From an uncultured Litoreibacter sp. (lineage in GTDB: Bacteria > Pseudomonadota > Alphaproteobacteria > Rhodobacterales > Rhodobacteraceae): a DNA stretch of 64,000 bases. Shown piece by piece: positions 39,174-47,460 of this stretch; position 1 is the stretch's first letter; each line of letters begins with the position of its first letter. The position numbers and the translations under genes are program-made. Where the stretch lies: assembly GCA_947493265.1 (NCBI GenBank), contig CANLQL010000004.1, positions 1 through 64,000 of the forward strand, written 5' to 3'. The notes below the pieces were generated by a model that made no database searches, was not told the DNA's origin, and saw only the letters and a program-made list of their open reading frames with translations.

Positions 39174-39655
39174 CCCAACAACCCGTCCCGCTCGGCGATC
39201 ATACCGGTCAGCGTGTCAGCAACAAACTTGCCCTGTGCGGCGGGGGTGACACCTCCGACCCCAATTCGCTTGCCCATGCGCCACCAAAGTCCCGGCACCC
39301 ATTTGCGCGGCTGACTGACCTTCGTGATCACCAGAAAACCGTTTGAAGGTTTGAAGGCAAAGAACGACCGATCTACTTTTGCAATGTCTTCGACACGGCA
39401 CAAAAGTGTTCCATCAGCCATCCGAAGCTCTGTCTCGGTCAGTTCGATGATTTGGCCTGTGACCTGCCAGAGCTTAACACCCAGATAGACCGCGAAGCCG
39501 CCGCAGATCACCAATAGAAACGTGTAGGCAAGCTCGGCCGGTGGGGTGGCGGCAGAGATATAAAGAAGCAGGAGCCCTAAAGCGATCAAAACGCCCGCCC
39601 CGAACGCACGGCGCGGCGCGGAGGGCAACATCTGCGTGATTATTTCATCTGACAT
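39170..39655 (-). CDS. Hypothetical membrane protein with two helices
   Basis: 161 residues. Two adjacent transmembrane helices (AFGAGVLIALGLLLLYISAA and LAYTFLLVICGGFAVYLGV) and a C-terminal cytoplasmic domain resembling a PH-like bacterial domain (TETELRMADGTLLCRVEDIA, GFLVITKVSQPRKWVPGLWW, RIGVGGVTPAAQGKFVADTL). Function not recognised. Confidence 0.75.
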   Translation of the reverse strand: MSDEIITQMLPSAPRRAFGAGVLIALGLLLLYISAATPPAELAYTFLLVICGGFAVYLGVKLWQVTGQIIELTETELRMADGTLLCRVEDIAKVDRSFFAFKPSNGFLVITKVSQPRKWVPGLWWRMGKRIGVGGVTPAAQGKFVADTLTGMIAERDGLLG

Positions 39656-39733
39656 CGGCTGTAGCTTCTCGCAATTAGGTCTCTGCGCCCCCGCTTACCC
39701 GGTTCTGCGCGCAGCTACCAGAGCCGCTAAGAC

Positions 39734-40690
39734 CTAGCCCCTGGCCGGCACGACCTCATAGCCCGGCTCCTCCGGTTCATCGTCGACCATTTCCGCCGGG
39801 AACCCACTGGCTGTGACGTCTAAGCCAGTTGCCTCTTCCAGCCGCTTGATGATGTTTGGCGACAGCTCCCGCTCTCCAAATCGTGCGATGCCGTCTTTGA
39901 AAATCTCGATCATCAAAGGGTTCATTTCCAAGGGCACGCCAGCCCTGTCAGCAACATCTTGGAAAAGCCCAATGTCTTTCAAGACCAGATCCATCGTAAA
40001 GGAAATATCGCGGCTGCCGTTCAAAATAACTTGGCTTTCTGTTTCGTGGACAAAGGAATTTCCGGACGAAATTTTGATCGCCTCGAACGCCGTGTTCAGA
40101 TCCATCCCGGCACCTTTGGCCACTGTCAACGCTTCGGCGCAGGAAATCAGGTTGGCGGTTGCCAGATAATTCGTCAGAACCTTCAGAATACTGGCAGACC
40201 CCAACGGACCGGTATGCAACACCCGCCGTCCCATCGTCGTGAGCAGCGGAAGGATCGCTTCAAACGTATCGCGATCACATCCTGCAAAAATTGCGATATT
40301 GCCTGTCGCGGCGCGGTGGCAGCCGCCAGAAACCGGACAATCGACTGCGGCAGCCCCTGTGGCCAAAACCTTCTGCCCAAGGCGTTTGACCTCGGCCTCA
40401 TCAGTTGTGGACATTTCCAGCCAAATCTTGCCCGGGCCCAAGGCTTCCAGAAGACCGTCTTCCCCTTCGACAACAGCTGCCGAGATTGTCGGGTGCGGAA
40501 GGCAGGTGATGATCACATCGCAGGTTTTTACCATCGTTTTTGGGCTATCGGCTGATTTCGCGCCTCGCGCTGCAAATTCTGCAACCAACGTTTCATCGAG
40601 ATCGCGAACCGTAACATCCATCCCGTTGCGCAGCAGACTGCCCGCCAGTTTTCCACCCACATTTCCAAGCCCGATAAAGCCAACCCGCAT
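39734..40690 (-). CDS. NAD(P)-dependent oxidoreductase, 3-hydroxyisobutyrate dehydrogenase family
   Basis: 318 residues from the ATG at 40690, five bases after GGAGA; a GTG one codon earlier is possible. Rossmann motif VGFIGLGNVGGKLAGSLL, the substrate signature DCPVSGGCHRAATGNIAIFA, and the catalytic Lys in SILKVLTNYLATANL mark a beta-hydroxyacid dehydrogenase. Substrates in this family include 3-hydroxyisobutyrate, tartronate semialdehyde and related acids. No valine-catabolism neighbours are adjacent, so the substrate is undecided. Confidence 0.88.
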   Translation of the reverse strand: MRVGFIGLGNVGGKLAGSLLRNGMDVTVRDLDETLVAEFAARGAKSADSPKTMVKTCDVIITCLPHPTISAAVVEGEDGLLEALGPGKIWLEMSTTDEAEVKRLGQKVLATGAAAVDCPVSGGCHRAATGNIAIFAGCDRDTFEAILPLLTTMGRRVLHTGPLGSASILKVLTNYLATANLISCAEALTVAKGAGMDLNTAFEAIKISSGNSFVHETESQVILNGSRDISFTMDLVLKDIGLFQDVADRAGVPLEMNPLMIEIFKDGIARFGERELSPNIIKRLEEATGLDVTASGFPAEMVDDEPEEPGYEVVPARG

Positions 40691-40782
40691 CACATTCTCC
40701 CTGATATTGTTCGGGATATGATCGTGGATTTCTTTGACAATACTGGTCTAAAAGCGACTGATTTAGGGACGTTCCAGCGTCG

Positions 40783-41154
40783 CTACAGGTAGCCAGTCTG
40801 CTGCATCACGATGAGAAAGACCACGAACACAATAATCACCTGTGACATGACCAAAGCCGCGAATTTGTACTGCCGGGTGATGCGTTCTTCTTTGGGATCA
40901 ATCTTGATCAGGTATTCGCGCGTTTTTGCAAACGCATTGGTCACTGTTGCAGGATCAACCTGCATCGCAATCCGCGGGTCTTCGCTTTTCGCGTCAGCTT
41001 CGATCAACACCTCGATATAGGCCCGTATTTCACGTGGCAGCGCTCGCCGGACCTTACGCGCACGTTTTGCCAGAGACGCGCCTTTGGCCCCCAGCTTTTC
41101 TTCCAAAAGAGAGCTAATCTCGTTGCACAATTGCGAGACCGTAACGTGATCCAT
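40783..41154 (-). CDS. Hypothetical tail-anchored membrane protein
   Basis: 123 residues. A basic, helical N-terminal half (LEEKLGAKGASLAKRARKVR) and a single C-terminal transmembrane helix (FAALVMSQVIIVFVVFLIVM) ending four to five residues before the stop, i.e. a tail-anchor topology. No family recognised. Divergent from the alpha/beta hydrolase gene. Confidence 0.7.
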   Translation of the reverse strand: MDHVTVSQLCNEISSLLEEKLGAKGASLAKRARKVRRALPREIRAYIEVLIEADAKSEDPRIAMQVDPATVTNAFAKTREYLIKIDPKEERITRQYKFAALVMSQVIIVFVVFLIVMQQTGYL

Positions 41155-41230
41155 CTCTAAATGTCTTTCCGAACAGAATACGGCCTGCTCTCACTATAAA
41201 AATACCTAAACAAGTGCTACGTCCCGTCAC

Positions 41231-41986
41231 ATGATTAACTTTACGCGATTTGGTACGCCTTCGTCACGCCCTGTCTTAATGATCGTGCATGGATTGTTTG
41301 GTTCTGCCCGAAATTGGGGGGTCATCGCCAAGCGACTTTCGGACGCACGCGAGGTCATTGCAGTCGATATGCGCAACCACGGCACGAGTGATTGGCAGCC
41401 AACACAAAGCTATCCGGAAATGGCCGACGATCTGGCCGAGCTGATCAACGAACCGACCTGCATCCTTGGTCATTCGATGGGCGGAAAAGCCGCGATGGTT
41501 CTGGCTTTGCAGCGCCCGGAATTGGTTCACCAGCTGATTGTGGCCGATATCGCACCTGTCGCGTATTCCCACACGCAGATGGGCCCGATCGACGCGATGC
41601 GAAACGTAGACCTGAGCCAGATCACCAACCGTTCGGACGCGGCGGCGCAGCTTGCACAGCTTGATCCCGGCGTCAGAGATTTTCTGCTCCAATCGTTGGA
41701 TGTGAAAGCGAAACGCTGGAAATTGAACCTTGATGTGCTGGCCGCGGAAATGGACAAGATCATCGGATTTCCAGAGGTGCGCGGACAATATTCCGGCCCT
41801 ACTTTGTTTCTATCCGGTGGAGCATCTGACTACGTGACACGTGACCATAGAGACGTCATTAAACCGCTGTTTCCAAATTCTAAATTTGCGAAAATTCCTG
41901 AGGCAGGCCATTGGCTTCACGCAGAAAAACCACGGGAGTTTGAGCAAGCTGTGCGCGTTTTTCTGGATCAACATAGCGCTGCGTGA
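41231..41986 (+). CDS. Alpha/beta-fold hydrolase (YbfF-like esterase)
   Basis: 251 residues. Oxyanion-loop motif IVHGLFGSARNWG, nucleophile Ser82 in LGHSMGGKAAMVLA, and catalytic His in EAGHWLHAEKP, with DMRNHGTSDW following strand 4. The pattern closely follows YbfF-type acyl esterases found in most proteobacteria. There is no signal peptide, so it is cytoplasmic. Natural substrate unknown. Confidence 0.9.
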   Translation: MINFTRFGTPSSRPVLMIVHGLFGSARNWGVIAKRLSDAREVIAVDMRNHGTSDWQPTQSYPEMADDLAELINEPTCILGHSMGGKAAMVLALQRPELVHQLIVADIAPVAYSHTQMGPIDAMRNVDLSQITNRSDAAAQLAQLDPGVRDFLLQSLDVKAKRWKLNLDVLAAEMDKIIGFPEVRGQYSGPTLFLSGGASDYVTRDHRDVIKPLFPNSKFAKIPEAGHWLHAEKPREFEQAVRVFLDQHSAA

Positions 41987-42200
41987 GATCGCAATTCGAT
42001 ACATGGTCCCGTTTGTACCGGTCCCCAAATTGTGACCGAAATTTTAGCGCGAGACGAAGCAATCTGTCTGGCCAATCGCGCTTGGCAGTATTAAGGGTTC
42101 TATGCCGATGGAGATGACTGTGAGGGTCTGATCCGACCGTCCGCCCGGATTTTCTTTGGATGCGTGACGATTTGCAGTTGTTAACCAGTGGGGTGATTTG

Positions 42201-42512
42201 ATGAGTTTGAAGCATATCTTATTGATGAAATTTCGGGACTCCGTTTCGGATACCGAACGCCAAGCAATCTGGTTTGAATATGCGGCCCTACGCGCCCGTA
42301 TTGACGGGTTTGAAACCGTTAAATTTGGCCCCAACACGAGCCGTGAAGGCTTGGACAAAGGCTTCACCCATGCATTTGTGATGGAATTCTATAACGCCGC
42401 CGCACGGGACGCATATCTGGAGAACCCCGAACACAAGAAGCTGATGGTTCGACTGCTCAAGATGCTGGATGGGGCGATTAACGGATTGGTGGTCTTTGAC
42501 CTCGAAGCCTAA
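42201..42512 (+). CDS. Dabb-domain (stress-responsive alpha/beta barrel) protein
   Basis: 103 residues from the ATG at 42201 with GGGGTGA upstream. LKHILLMKFRDSVSDTERQA at the N-terminus and HAFVMEFYNAAARDAYLENPEHKKL are the defining stretches of the Dabb dimeric ferredoxin-like fold. The biochemical role in bacteria is mostly unknown. The 214-bp gap on its left contains nothing I recognise. Confidence 0.87.
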   Translation: MSLKHILLMKFRDSVSDTERQAIWFEYAALRARIDGFETVKFGPNTSREGLDKGFTHAFVMEFYNAAARDAYLENPEHKKLMVRLLKMLDGAINGLVVFDLEA

Positions 42513-42603
42513 GCGCTGGAAATTTCAGCAACTGGACAAAAAAAGCTTCAGAACACTGGTACTTCACATCGCGCCTGATAGGGTCGCATCAGGAGGACTA
42601 TTC

Positions 42604-42744
42604 ATGCAAAAACTTGGGATGATTTTCTTACTTGTGGCGACGGCAGCACTTTCCGCCTGTTCACCATTGGTGGTTGGCGCTGGTGCGGCGGTTGTGGCCG
42701 ACGAGGTGATCGAGCGCGAAAAAGGCGGTGACGGTCTTTTCTAA
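42604..42744 (+). CDS. Very small lipoprotein
   Basis: 46 residues. AGGAGG sits eight bases before the ATG at 42604. MQKLGMIFLLVATAALSAC is a lipoprotein signal peptide with the lipobox LSAC (Cys19), giving a mature lipoprotein of 28 residues: a short Gly/Ala/Val stretch and an acidic end (DEVIEREKGGDGLF). It resembles entericidin-size lipoproteins but has no clear family match by eye. Confidence 0.78.
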   Translation: MQKLGMIFLLVATAALSACSPLVVGAGAAVVADEVIEREKGGDGLF

Positions 42745-42783
42745 GGACCCAAAAGTGCCGCGATCTTAACGGGCCATGAATGC

Positions 42784-42812
42784 AAAAGGCCCCTTCTTTG
42801 ACGGAAGGGTCC
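42784..42812 (-). terminator. Probable terminator downstream of lepA
   Basis: On the minus strand an imperfect 9-bp stem (42804-42812 with 42788-42796, one mismatch) and a 7-nt loop are followed by TTTT (42784-42787 in reverse). It lies 28 bp after the lepA stop. Confidence 0.55.
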
Positions 42813-42840
42813 GCCGCAGTCCAAAAAGTTTCGGTTCGTC

Positions 42841-44637
42841 TCAGCCGTCCATCTTCAGCGCAGAGATAAACGCCTCTTGCGGGATATCGACCTTGCCGAA
42901 TTGGCGCATACGCTTTTTCCCGGCTTTTTGCTTTTCGAGCAGCTTCTTTTTGCGCGAGGCATCGCCGCCGTAGCACTTGGCTGTAACGTCCTTGCGCATC
43001 GCAGCCAGCGTTTCACGTGCAATAATTCGGCCGCCGATCGCCGCTTGGATCGGGATCTTGAACATATGGCGCGGGATCAGGTCTTTGAGTTTCTCAACCA
43101 TTGCCCGACCACGGGCCTCGGCGCGATCACGATGAACCATAGTGGATAGCGCGTCGACCGGCTCGTCATTTACCAAGATTTGCATTTTCACCAGATAGTC
43201 TTCCCGGTATCCGGTCATCTGGTAGTCGAAAGACGCATAGCCCTTTGTGACAGATTTCAAACGGTCGTAGAAATCAAACACCACTTCGTTGAGCGGCAAA
43301 TCATAGACCACCATTGCGCGGCTGCCCGCATATGTCAGGTCTTCCTGAATGCCACGGCGGTCTTGGCACAATTTCAAAACATCGCCCAGATAGTCGTCTG
43401 GGACAAGGATCGTCGCTTTGATCCGCGGTTCTTCCAAATGATCGACATGGGTCAGATCGGGCATATCCGCTGGATTGTGCAGCTCCACCATTTCCCCGTC
43501 GCGCATATAGACATGGTAGATCACCGACGGTGCGGTGGTGATCAGATCGATGTCATATTCCCGCTCCAGCCGGTCGCGGATCACTTCAAGATGCAAAAGG
43601 CCAAGGAAACCGCAGCGGAACCCAAAGCCCAAAGCGGCAGAAGTTTCCATTTCGCTGCTGAAGCTCGCATCGTTGAGGGACAATTTCTCAATCGCATCGC
43701 GCAAGTCTTCGAACTGGGCGCTATCCACCGGGAACAGGCCACAAAACACCACTGGTTGTGATGGCTTGAAACCCGGCAGCGGTTCCACGTCCTTTTTATC
43801 ATGGGTGATCGTGTCACCAACGCGGGTGTCGCGCACTTGCTTGATGGACGCTGTCAGAAACCCGAGCTCTCCCGGGCCCAGCTCCGGTATTTCGGCCATA
43901 GCGGGTTTGAATACGCCGATACGGTCCACGTGATGCACAGAGCCGTTCGACAGCATCTTGATCTTCTCGCCCTTCTTCAGGACGCCATCAATGATCCGCA
44001 CAAGAACGATCACGCCAAGATAGGCGTCATACCAACTGTCGACCAGCATCGCCTTCAAAGGCGCATCACGCTCGCCCTGTGGGGCAGGAAGGCGGGTGAC
44101 AATCGCTTCCAGAGTTTCGCGAATGCCAACACCCGTCTTGGCAGACACTTGGATCGCGTCGGTTGCATCGATGCCAATGACGTCTTCGATCTGTTCAGCC
44201 ACGCGGTCACAATCAGAGGCCGGCAGATCAATCTTGTTCAGAACGGGTACGATCTCGTGATCGGCGTCAATCGCGTGATAGACATTTGCAAGGGTCTGCG
44301 CTTCAACCCCTTGAGAACTGTCGACCACCAGAAGCGAGCCTTCGACCGCCCGCATCGACCGCGAGACTTCATAGGCGAAATCGACATGGCCGGGTGTGTC
44401 GATGAGGTTCAGGACATAGTCTTCCCCATCATCCGCCTTGTAGTCGATCCGGACGGTTTGGGCCTTGATGGTAATTCCGCGTTCCCGCTCAATATCCATA
44501 CTGTCGAGCATCTGGTCTTTCATATCCCGCGCAGCCACGGTTTCGGTCTCTTGGATGAGCCGATCAGCCAATGTGGACTTGCCGTGGTCGATATGCGCCA
44601 CGATGGAGAAATTACGAATTTTGCTCAGGTCAGTCAT
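42841..44637 (-). CDS. lepA: Elongation factor 4 (LepA)
   Basis: 598 residues, the family length. Translational GTPase with G1 [16 protein letters not shown]3 [15 protein letters not shown] and G4 [11 protein letters not shown], followed by domain II, the EF-G-like domains III and V, and the LepA-specific C-terminal domain ([37 protein letters not shown]). It acts on ribosomes under stress or during assembly. Confidence 0.98.
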   Translation of the reverse strand: MTDLSKIRNFSIVAHIDHGKSTLADRLIQETETVAARDMKDQMLDSMDIERERGITIKAQTVRIDYKADDGEDYVLNLIDTPGHVDFAYEVSRSMRAVEGSLLVVDSSQGVEAQTLANVYHAIDADHEIVPVLNKIDLPASDCDRVAEQIEDVIGIDATDAIQVSAKTGVGIRETLEAIVTRLPAPQGERDAPLKAMLVDSWYDAYLGVIVLVRIIDGVLKKGEKIKMLSNGSVHHVDRIGVFKPAMAEIPELGPGELGFLTASIKQVRDTRVGDTITHDKKDVEPLPGFKPSQPVVFCGLFPVDSAQFEDLRDAIEKLSLNDASFSSEMETSAALGFGFRCGFLGLLHLEVIRDRLEREYDIDLITTAPSVIYHVYMRDGEMVELHNPADMPDLTHVDHLEEPRIKATILVPDDYLGDVLKLCQDRRGIQEDLTYAGSRAMVVYDLPLNEVVFDFYDRLKSVTKGYASFDYQMTGYREDYLVKMQILVNDEPVDALSTMVHRDRAEARGRAMVEKLKDLIPRHMFKIPIQAAIGGRIIARETLAAMRKDVTAKCYGGDASRKKKLLEKQKAGKKRMRQFGKVDIPQEAFISALKMDG

Positions 44638-44983
44638 GGTTTGGATATGATGCGGTTTGGGCAGGTGGTCAATGGGGATGATGCGACGCAGGCAGGTACG
44701 ACAAAATTTAGACCGATGGAACCTGTGCGATACAACGGTACGGGTAATTATTTCGGCAGAAATATTCTATCACGAGCGTTCATTCTATGGTCAGAATTTC
44801 GCTCTGAGTTGTCGTTGGACTGTTTACCCCAACGTCACCCAGATGCCAAACCTCCGCCCCTAACCTGCCCTATTTAAAACAGAATCTCTCTTTACCAAAA
44901 TTGGTTAATAAGACGTTAATCCGTGCTGGGGAAGGCATTTGGATAACATGAGTATGTAACTATTTGCGTGGACGGAACTACAA
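44638..44983. other. 346-bp intergenic region between lepA and a 58-codon gene
   Basis: It carries the 5' regions of lepA (minus) and of the small plus-strand gene at 44984. The right half (44870-44980) is AT-richer, with TTAATAAGACGTTAATCC around 44905. No tRNA, riboswitch or convincing promoter was recognised. A three-codon ATG-AGT-ATG-TAA minigene at 44948-44959 is probably chance. Confidence 0.5.
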
Positions 44984-45160
44984 ATGTTGGAAAGATTTTC
45001 GAAGTTAAAACGTGCTGCCAATGTGACGATCAAAACCTCCAAAGAGGTGAAAAACGTCGCGGAAAAGGCCTTTTCGGGCCGGAAGCTTTCAAAATCCGCG
45101 CCGGGCAAACCGTCCGGCACGCATGAAAGCGCGCTTACGCTGATGAACGCACATTTCTAA
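44984..45160 (+). CDS. Small basic hypothetical protein (58 aa)
   Basis: The frame opens with ATG at 44984 and ends with TAA at 45158-45160. The product is strongly basic (12 Lys in 58 residues), begins MLERFSKLKRAANVTIKTSK and ends ESALTLMNAHF. Codon choice is like the neighbours (many GCG, GGC, CTG, ATC), which supports real coding. No Shine-Dalgarno site is obvious. It could be a nucleic-acid-binding or ribosome-associated small protein, but nothing in the sequence proves it. Confidence 0.55.
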   Translation: MLERFSKLKRAANVTIKTSKEVKNVAEKAFSGRKLSKSAPGKPSGTHESALTLMNAHF

Positions 45161-45168
45161 ATTGGTCG

Positions 45169-45951
45169 CTATTTCGACCAGTTAGGTTTGCGTTTTTCAA
45201 AGAACGCAGCGATACCCTCGCTGCTTTCCTCACTTGCCCAACGTGTCAAAAGCGCTTCGATGCTCCGATCAATTGCGTTTGCGTCAATCGCCGGGCCAAA
45301 CGACCGGGCCAGCGCTTTCGCCTCGGCAACAGCGCCCGGTGCACAGCTTAGGTAGCAGCCTATTTCCCGCTCCAGAACACTGTCCAGATCACCATCTTCC
45401 GCGATATCACTAACCAGCCCAAGCTTTTGGGCTTCTTGCGCGTCAAACACGCGCGATGACATGAAAACCCTGCGGGCATTTGCCTCCCCCATGCGGGCCA
45501 AAACATAGGGGCCGATTGTGGCCGGGATCAGGCCCAACCGGGTTTCGGTTAGCCCAAACTTTGCGGCAGGGACTGAAACGACCATATCGCAAACAGACAT
45601 CAGGCCTATGCCACCGCCGAACGCATTTCCCTGAACCCGCCCCAACAGCGGTTTGGTAAGAGAATTCAACCCGTTCAGCATTGCCGCCAGTTTTTGGGCT
45701 TGGACCCGCCGTTCCACAGTTCCTGCGTCAAATTGCGTTTGCATCCAGCCCAAATCACCACCTGCGCAGAAAATATCGCCTGCAGCGGCAAGAACCACCA
45801 CGCGGATACTTGCGTCCGTCCCAAGCCGTTTCGTGGCCTCAGCCAGTTCAGCAATCATCTGTTCGGACATCGCGTTTCGTTTTTCAGGCCGGTCAAGGGT
45901 TAGTGTTGCGACCCCGCGCGCGTCTTGGGAAATCTCAATTGTGTCGTACAT
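45169..45951 (-). CDS. liuC: Methylglutaconyl-CoA hydratase (enoyl-CoA hydratase family)
   Basis: 260 residues. Crotonase-fold enzyme: oxyanion-hole segments FCAGGDLGWM and GNAFGGGIGLMSVCD, then GLTETRLGLIPATIGPYVL with the catalytic acidic position. The precise role is inferred from its place as the last gene of an operon with isovaleryl-CoA dehydrogenase, 3-methylcrotonyl-CoA carboxylase and HMG-CoA lyase; it would hydrate 3-methylglutaconyl-CoA to HMG-CoA. Its start overlaps the end of the HMG-CoA lyase gene by 17 bp. Confidence 0.92.
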   Translation of the reverse strand: MYDTIEISQDARGVATLTLDRPEKRNAMSEQMIAELAEATKRLGTDASIRVVVLAAAGDIFCAGGDLGWMQTQFDAGTVERRVQAQKLAAMLNGLNSLTKPLLGRVQGNAFGGGIGLMSVCDMVVSVPAAKFGLTETRLGLIPATIGPYVLARMGEANARRVFMSSRVFDAQEAQKLGLVSDIAEDGDLDSVLEREIGCYLSCAPGAVAEAKALARSFGPAIDANAIDRSIEALLTRWASEESSEGIAAFFEKRKPNWSK

Positions 45952-46804
45952 TTGCGCCCCTCAATCCGCGTGCAAATACTGCCGCCTTTGTGACTTGTTC
46001 CAGTGACAAGCCTGTGTCGTAGCCCAAAGACTTTAACATCGCGAAAACGTCTTCGGTGGCGACATTTCCAGCAGCCCCCGGTGCATAGGGGCATCCACCT
46101 AGCCCGCCGACAGACGCATCGAATATCCGCACACCGTGGTCCAGCGAGACTTTGATGTTCTCAAGGGCATGGCCTCCGGTGTCGTGAAAATGTCCGGCAA
46201 TCTGATCAGCTGTCGCCACATCCAAAACCGCCCGTAGCATGGCGGCGACCTTATCGGGGGTTCCGCGTCCGATCGTGTCGCCCAGTGAAATTTCGGAACA
46301 CCCCATGCCAAGCAAATCTGCCGCAGCTTGCGCGACGTCGGATGGATCGGTTGCTCCGTCAAACGGACAATCCGTGACACAGGACACATATCCCCGGACC
46401 GGTAAACCGTCAGCCTTCGCTGCGGCAAGAACCGGACGGAACTGCTCAAGAGCTTCTTCGCGGGTCGCGTTTAGGTTGGCTTTTGAGAACCCCTCGGATG
46501 CACTGGCGAAAACCGCAATTTCATCCGCCCGGGCTGCGCGCGCCGCCTCAAACCCTTTCATGTTGGGCGTCAGGGCCGCGTAGGACGTCGCCTCATTACG
46601 GGCGATGCCCGCCATCACGGCGGCGCTGTCCGCCATCTGTGGTACCCATTTCGGACTGACAAAGCTGGCGACTTCGATGCGTTTAAACCCGGCATCGGAC
46701 AATAGGTCGACCAAAGCGATTTTGTCTTCTGTCGCGATCATCGCAGGCTCGTTCTGCAAGCCGTCGCGCGGGCCAACCTCGAAAATTTCGACAAACGCAC
46801 TCAT
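45935..46804 (-). CDS. liuE: Hydroxymethylglutaryl-CoA lyase
   Basis: 289 residues from the ATG at 46804 (MSAFVEIFEVGPRDGLQNEP); an upstream frame lies within the GST gene. Catalytic motifs: EVGPRDGLQNE with the metal-binding Asp, GHFHDTGGHAL with metal-binding His residues, and the active-site Cys loop GGLGGCPYAPGAAGNVATED. It cleaves HMG-CoA to acetyl-CoA and acetoacetate, the final step of leucine breakdown. The ATG overlaps the stop of the glutathione transferase gene (ATGA). Confidence 0.96.
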   Translation of the reverse strand: MSAFVEIFEVGPRDGLQNEPAMIATEDKIALVDLLSDAGFKRIEVASFVSPKWVPQMADSAAVMAGIARNEATSYAALTPNMKGFEAARAARADEIAVFASASEGFSKANLNATREEALEQFRPVLAAAKADGLPVRGYVSCVTDCPFDGATDPSDVAQAAADLLGMGCSEISLGDTIGRGTPDKVAAMLRAVLDVATADQIAGHFHDTGGHALENIKVSLDHGVRIFDASVGGLGGCPYAPGAAGNVATEDVFAMLKSLGYDTGLSLEQVTKAAVFARGLRGANVRHN

Positions 46805-47460
46805 GCCAGCACAGGGTAGAAATCTCGATCGTAAAGACCGGTGTCTTGAGGCCCCGGCAAGGCCGCTTTGAAGGCAGGGCGTTCGGTTAGAGTGTCGTAC
46901 CAAGCGGTGAGCACTGGAAATGCGTCGGTCAGGGCGAAGTGCCGAGACATGTAAATGGCCTGACCAACGGAAATATCAGCAGCCGAGAACCGTGATTTCA
47001 AGAGATACGTATGTCCTGGCGTGGATAAATGAGCCTCCAACGCGGCGTAGCATTTTTCGAGCCGTTTTGCTTCCAGTTTGGTGACAATCGGGGACCTCAT
47101 ATGGTCTTCATAGAGCATCACATGCTGCTGGGTCAGCGTCGCTGTGTGTTGGCTGATTGTTTCCGAAAAATGCACCCAGACCAGCCACTCCCGGCGCTCA
47201 GGATCACCGGGCAGGCGACCCAACCCTTTGTCCGGATATTGCTCACACAAGTACTCGGTGATTGCCCCGGTTTCGAACATCGTGGTGCCATCAATTTCCA
47301 AGGCCGGCACCCGTCCAGCAGGGTTAATCGCGAGGTATTCCGGACGTCTCAGTGACTTGTCGAAAGGCTGGATTGCTATTTCAAACGGAATATCCAGTTC
47401 GTAAAGCAACCACAAAGAGCGCATAGACCGGGTTTGATGCGCGTGATGCAGCCGGATCAT
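46801..47460 (-). CDS. Glutathione S-transferase family protein
   Basis: 219 residues. N-terminal thioredoxin-like domain (IRLHHAHQTRSMRSLWLLYE, NPAGRVPALEIDG with the cis-Pro, FETGAITEYLCEQYP) and an all-helical C-terminal domain (SAADISVGQAIYMSRHF, LTAWYDTLTERPAFKAAL). It lies between the 3-methylcrotonyl-CoA carboxylase alpha gene and HMG-CoA lyase with ATGA overlaps on both sides, so it is translated as part of the leucine operon. A glutathione transferase is not a known step of the pathway; a detoxifying role for reactive acyl-CoA intermediates is possible. Confidence 0.92.
   Translation of the reverse strand: MIRLHHAHQTRSMRSLWLLYELDIPFEIAIQPFDKSLRRPEYLAINPAGRVPALEIDGTTMFETGAITEYLCEQYPDKGLGRLPGDPERREWLVWVHFSETISQHTATLTQQHVMLYEDHMRSPIVTKLEAKRLEKCYAALEAHLSTPGHTYLLKSRFSAADISVGQAIYMSRHFALTDAFPVLTAWYDTLTERPAFKAALPGPQDTGLYDRDFYPVLA

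Noticed and set aside
43801-44877. Plus-strand 358-codon frame opposite lepA
   Set aside because: Antisense to the conserved GTPase domain; no ribosome site and no recognisable motif.
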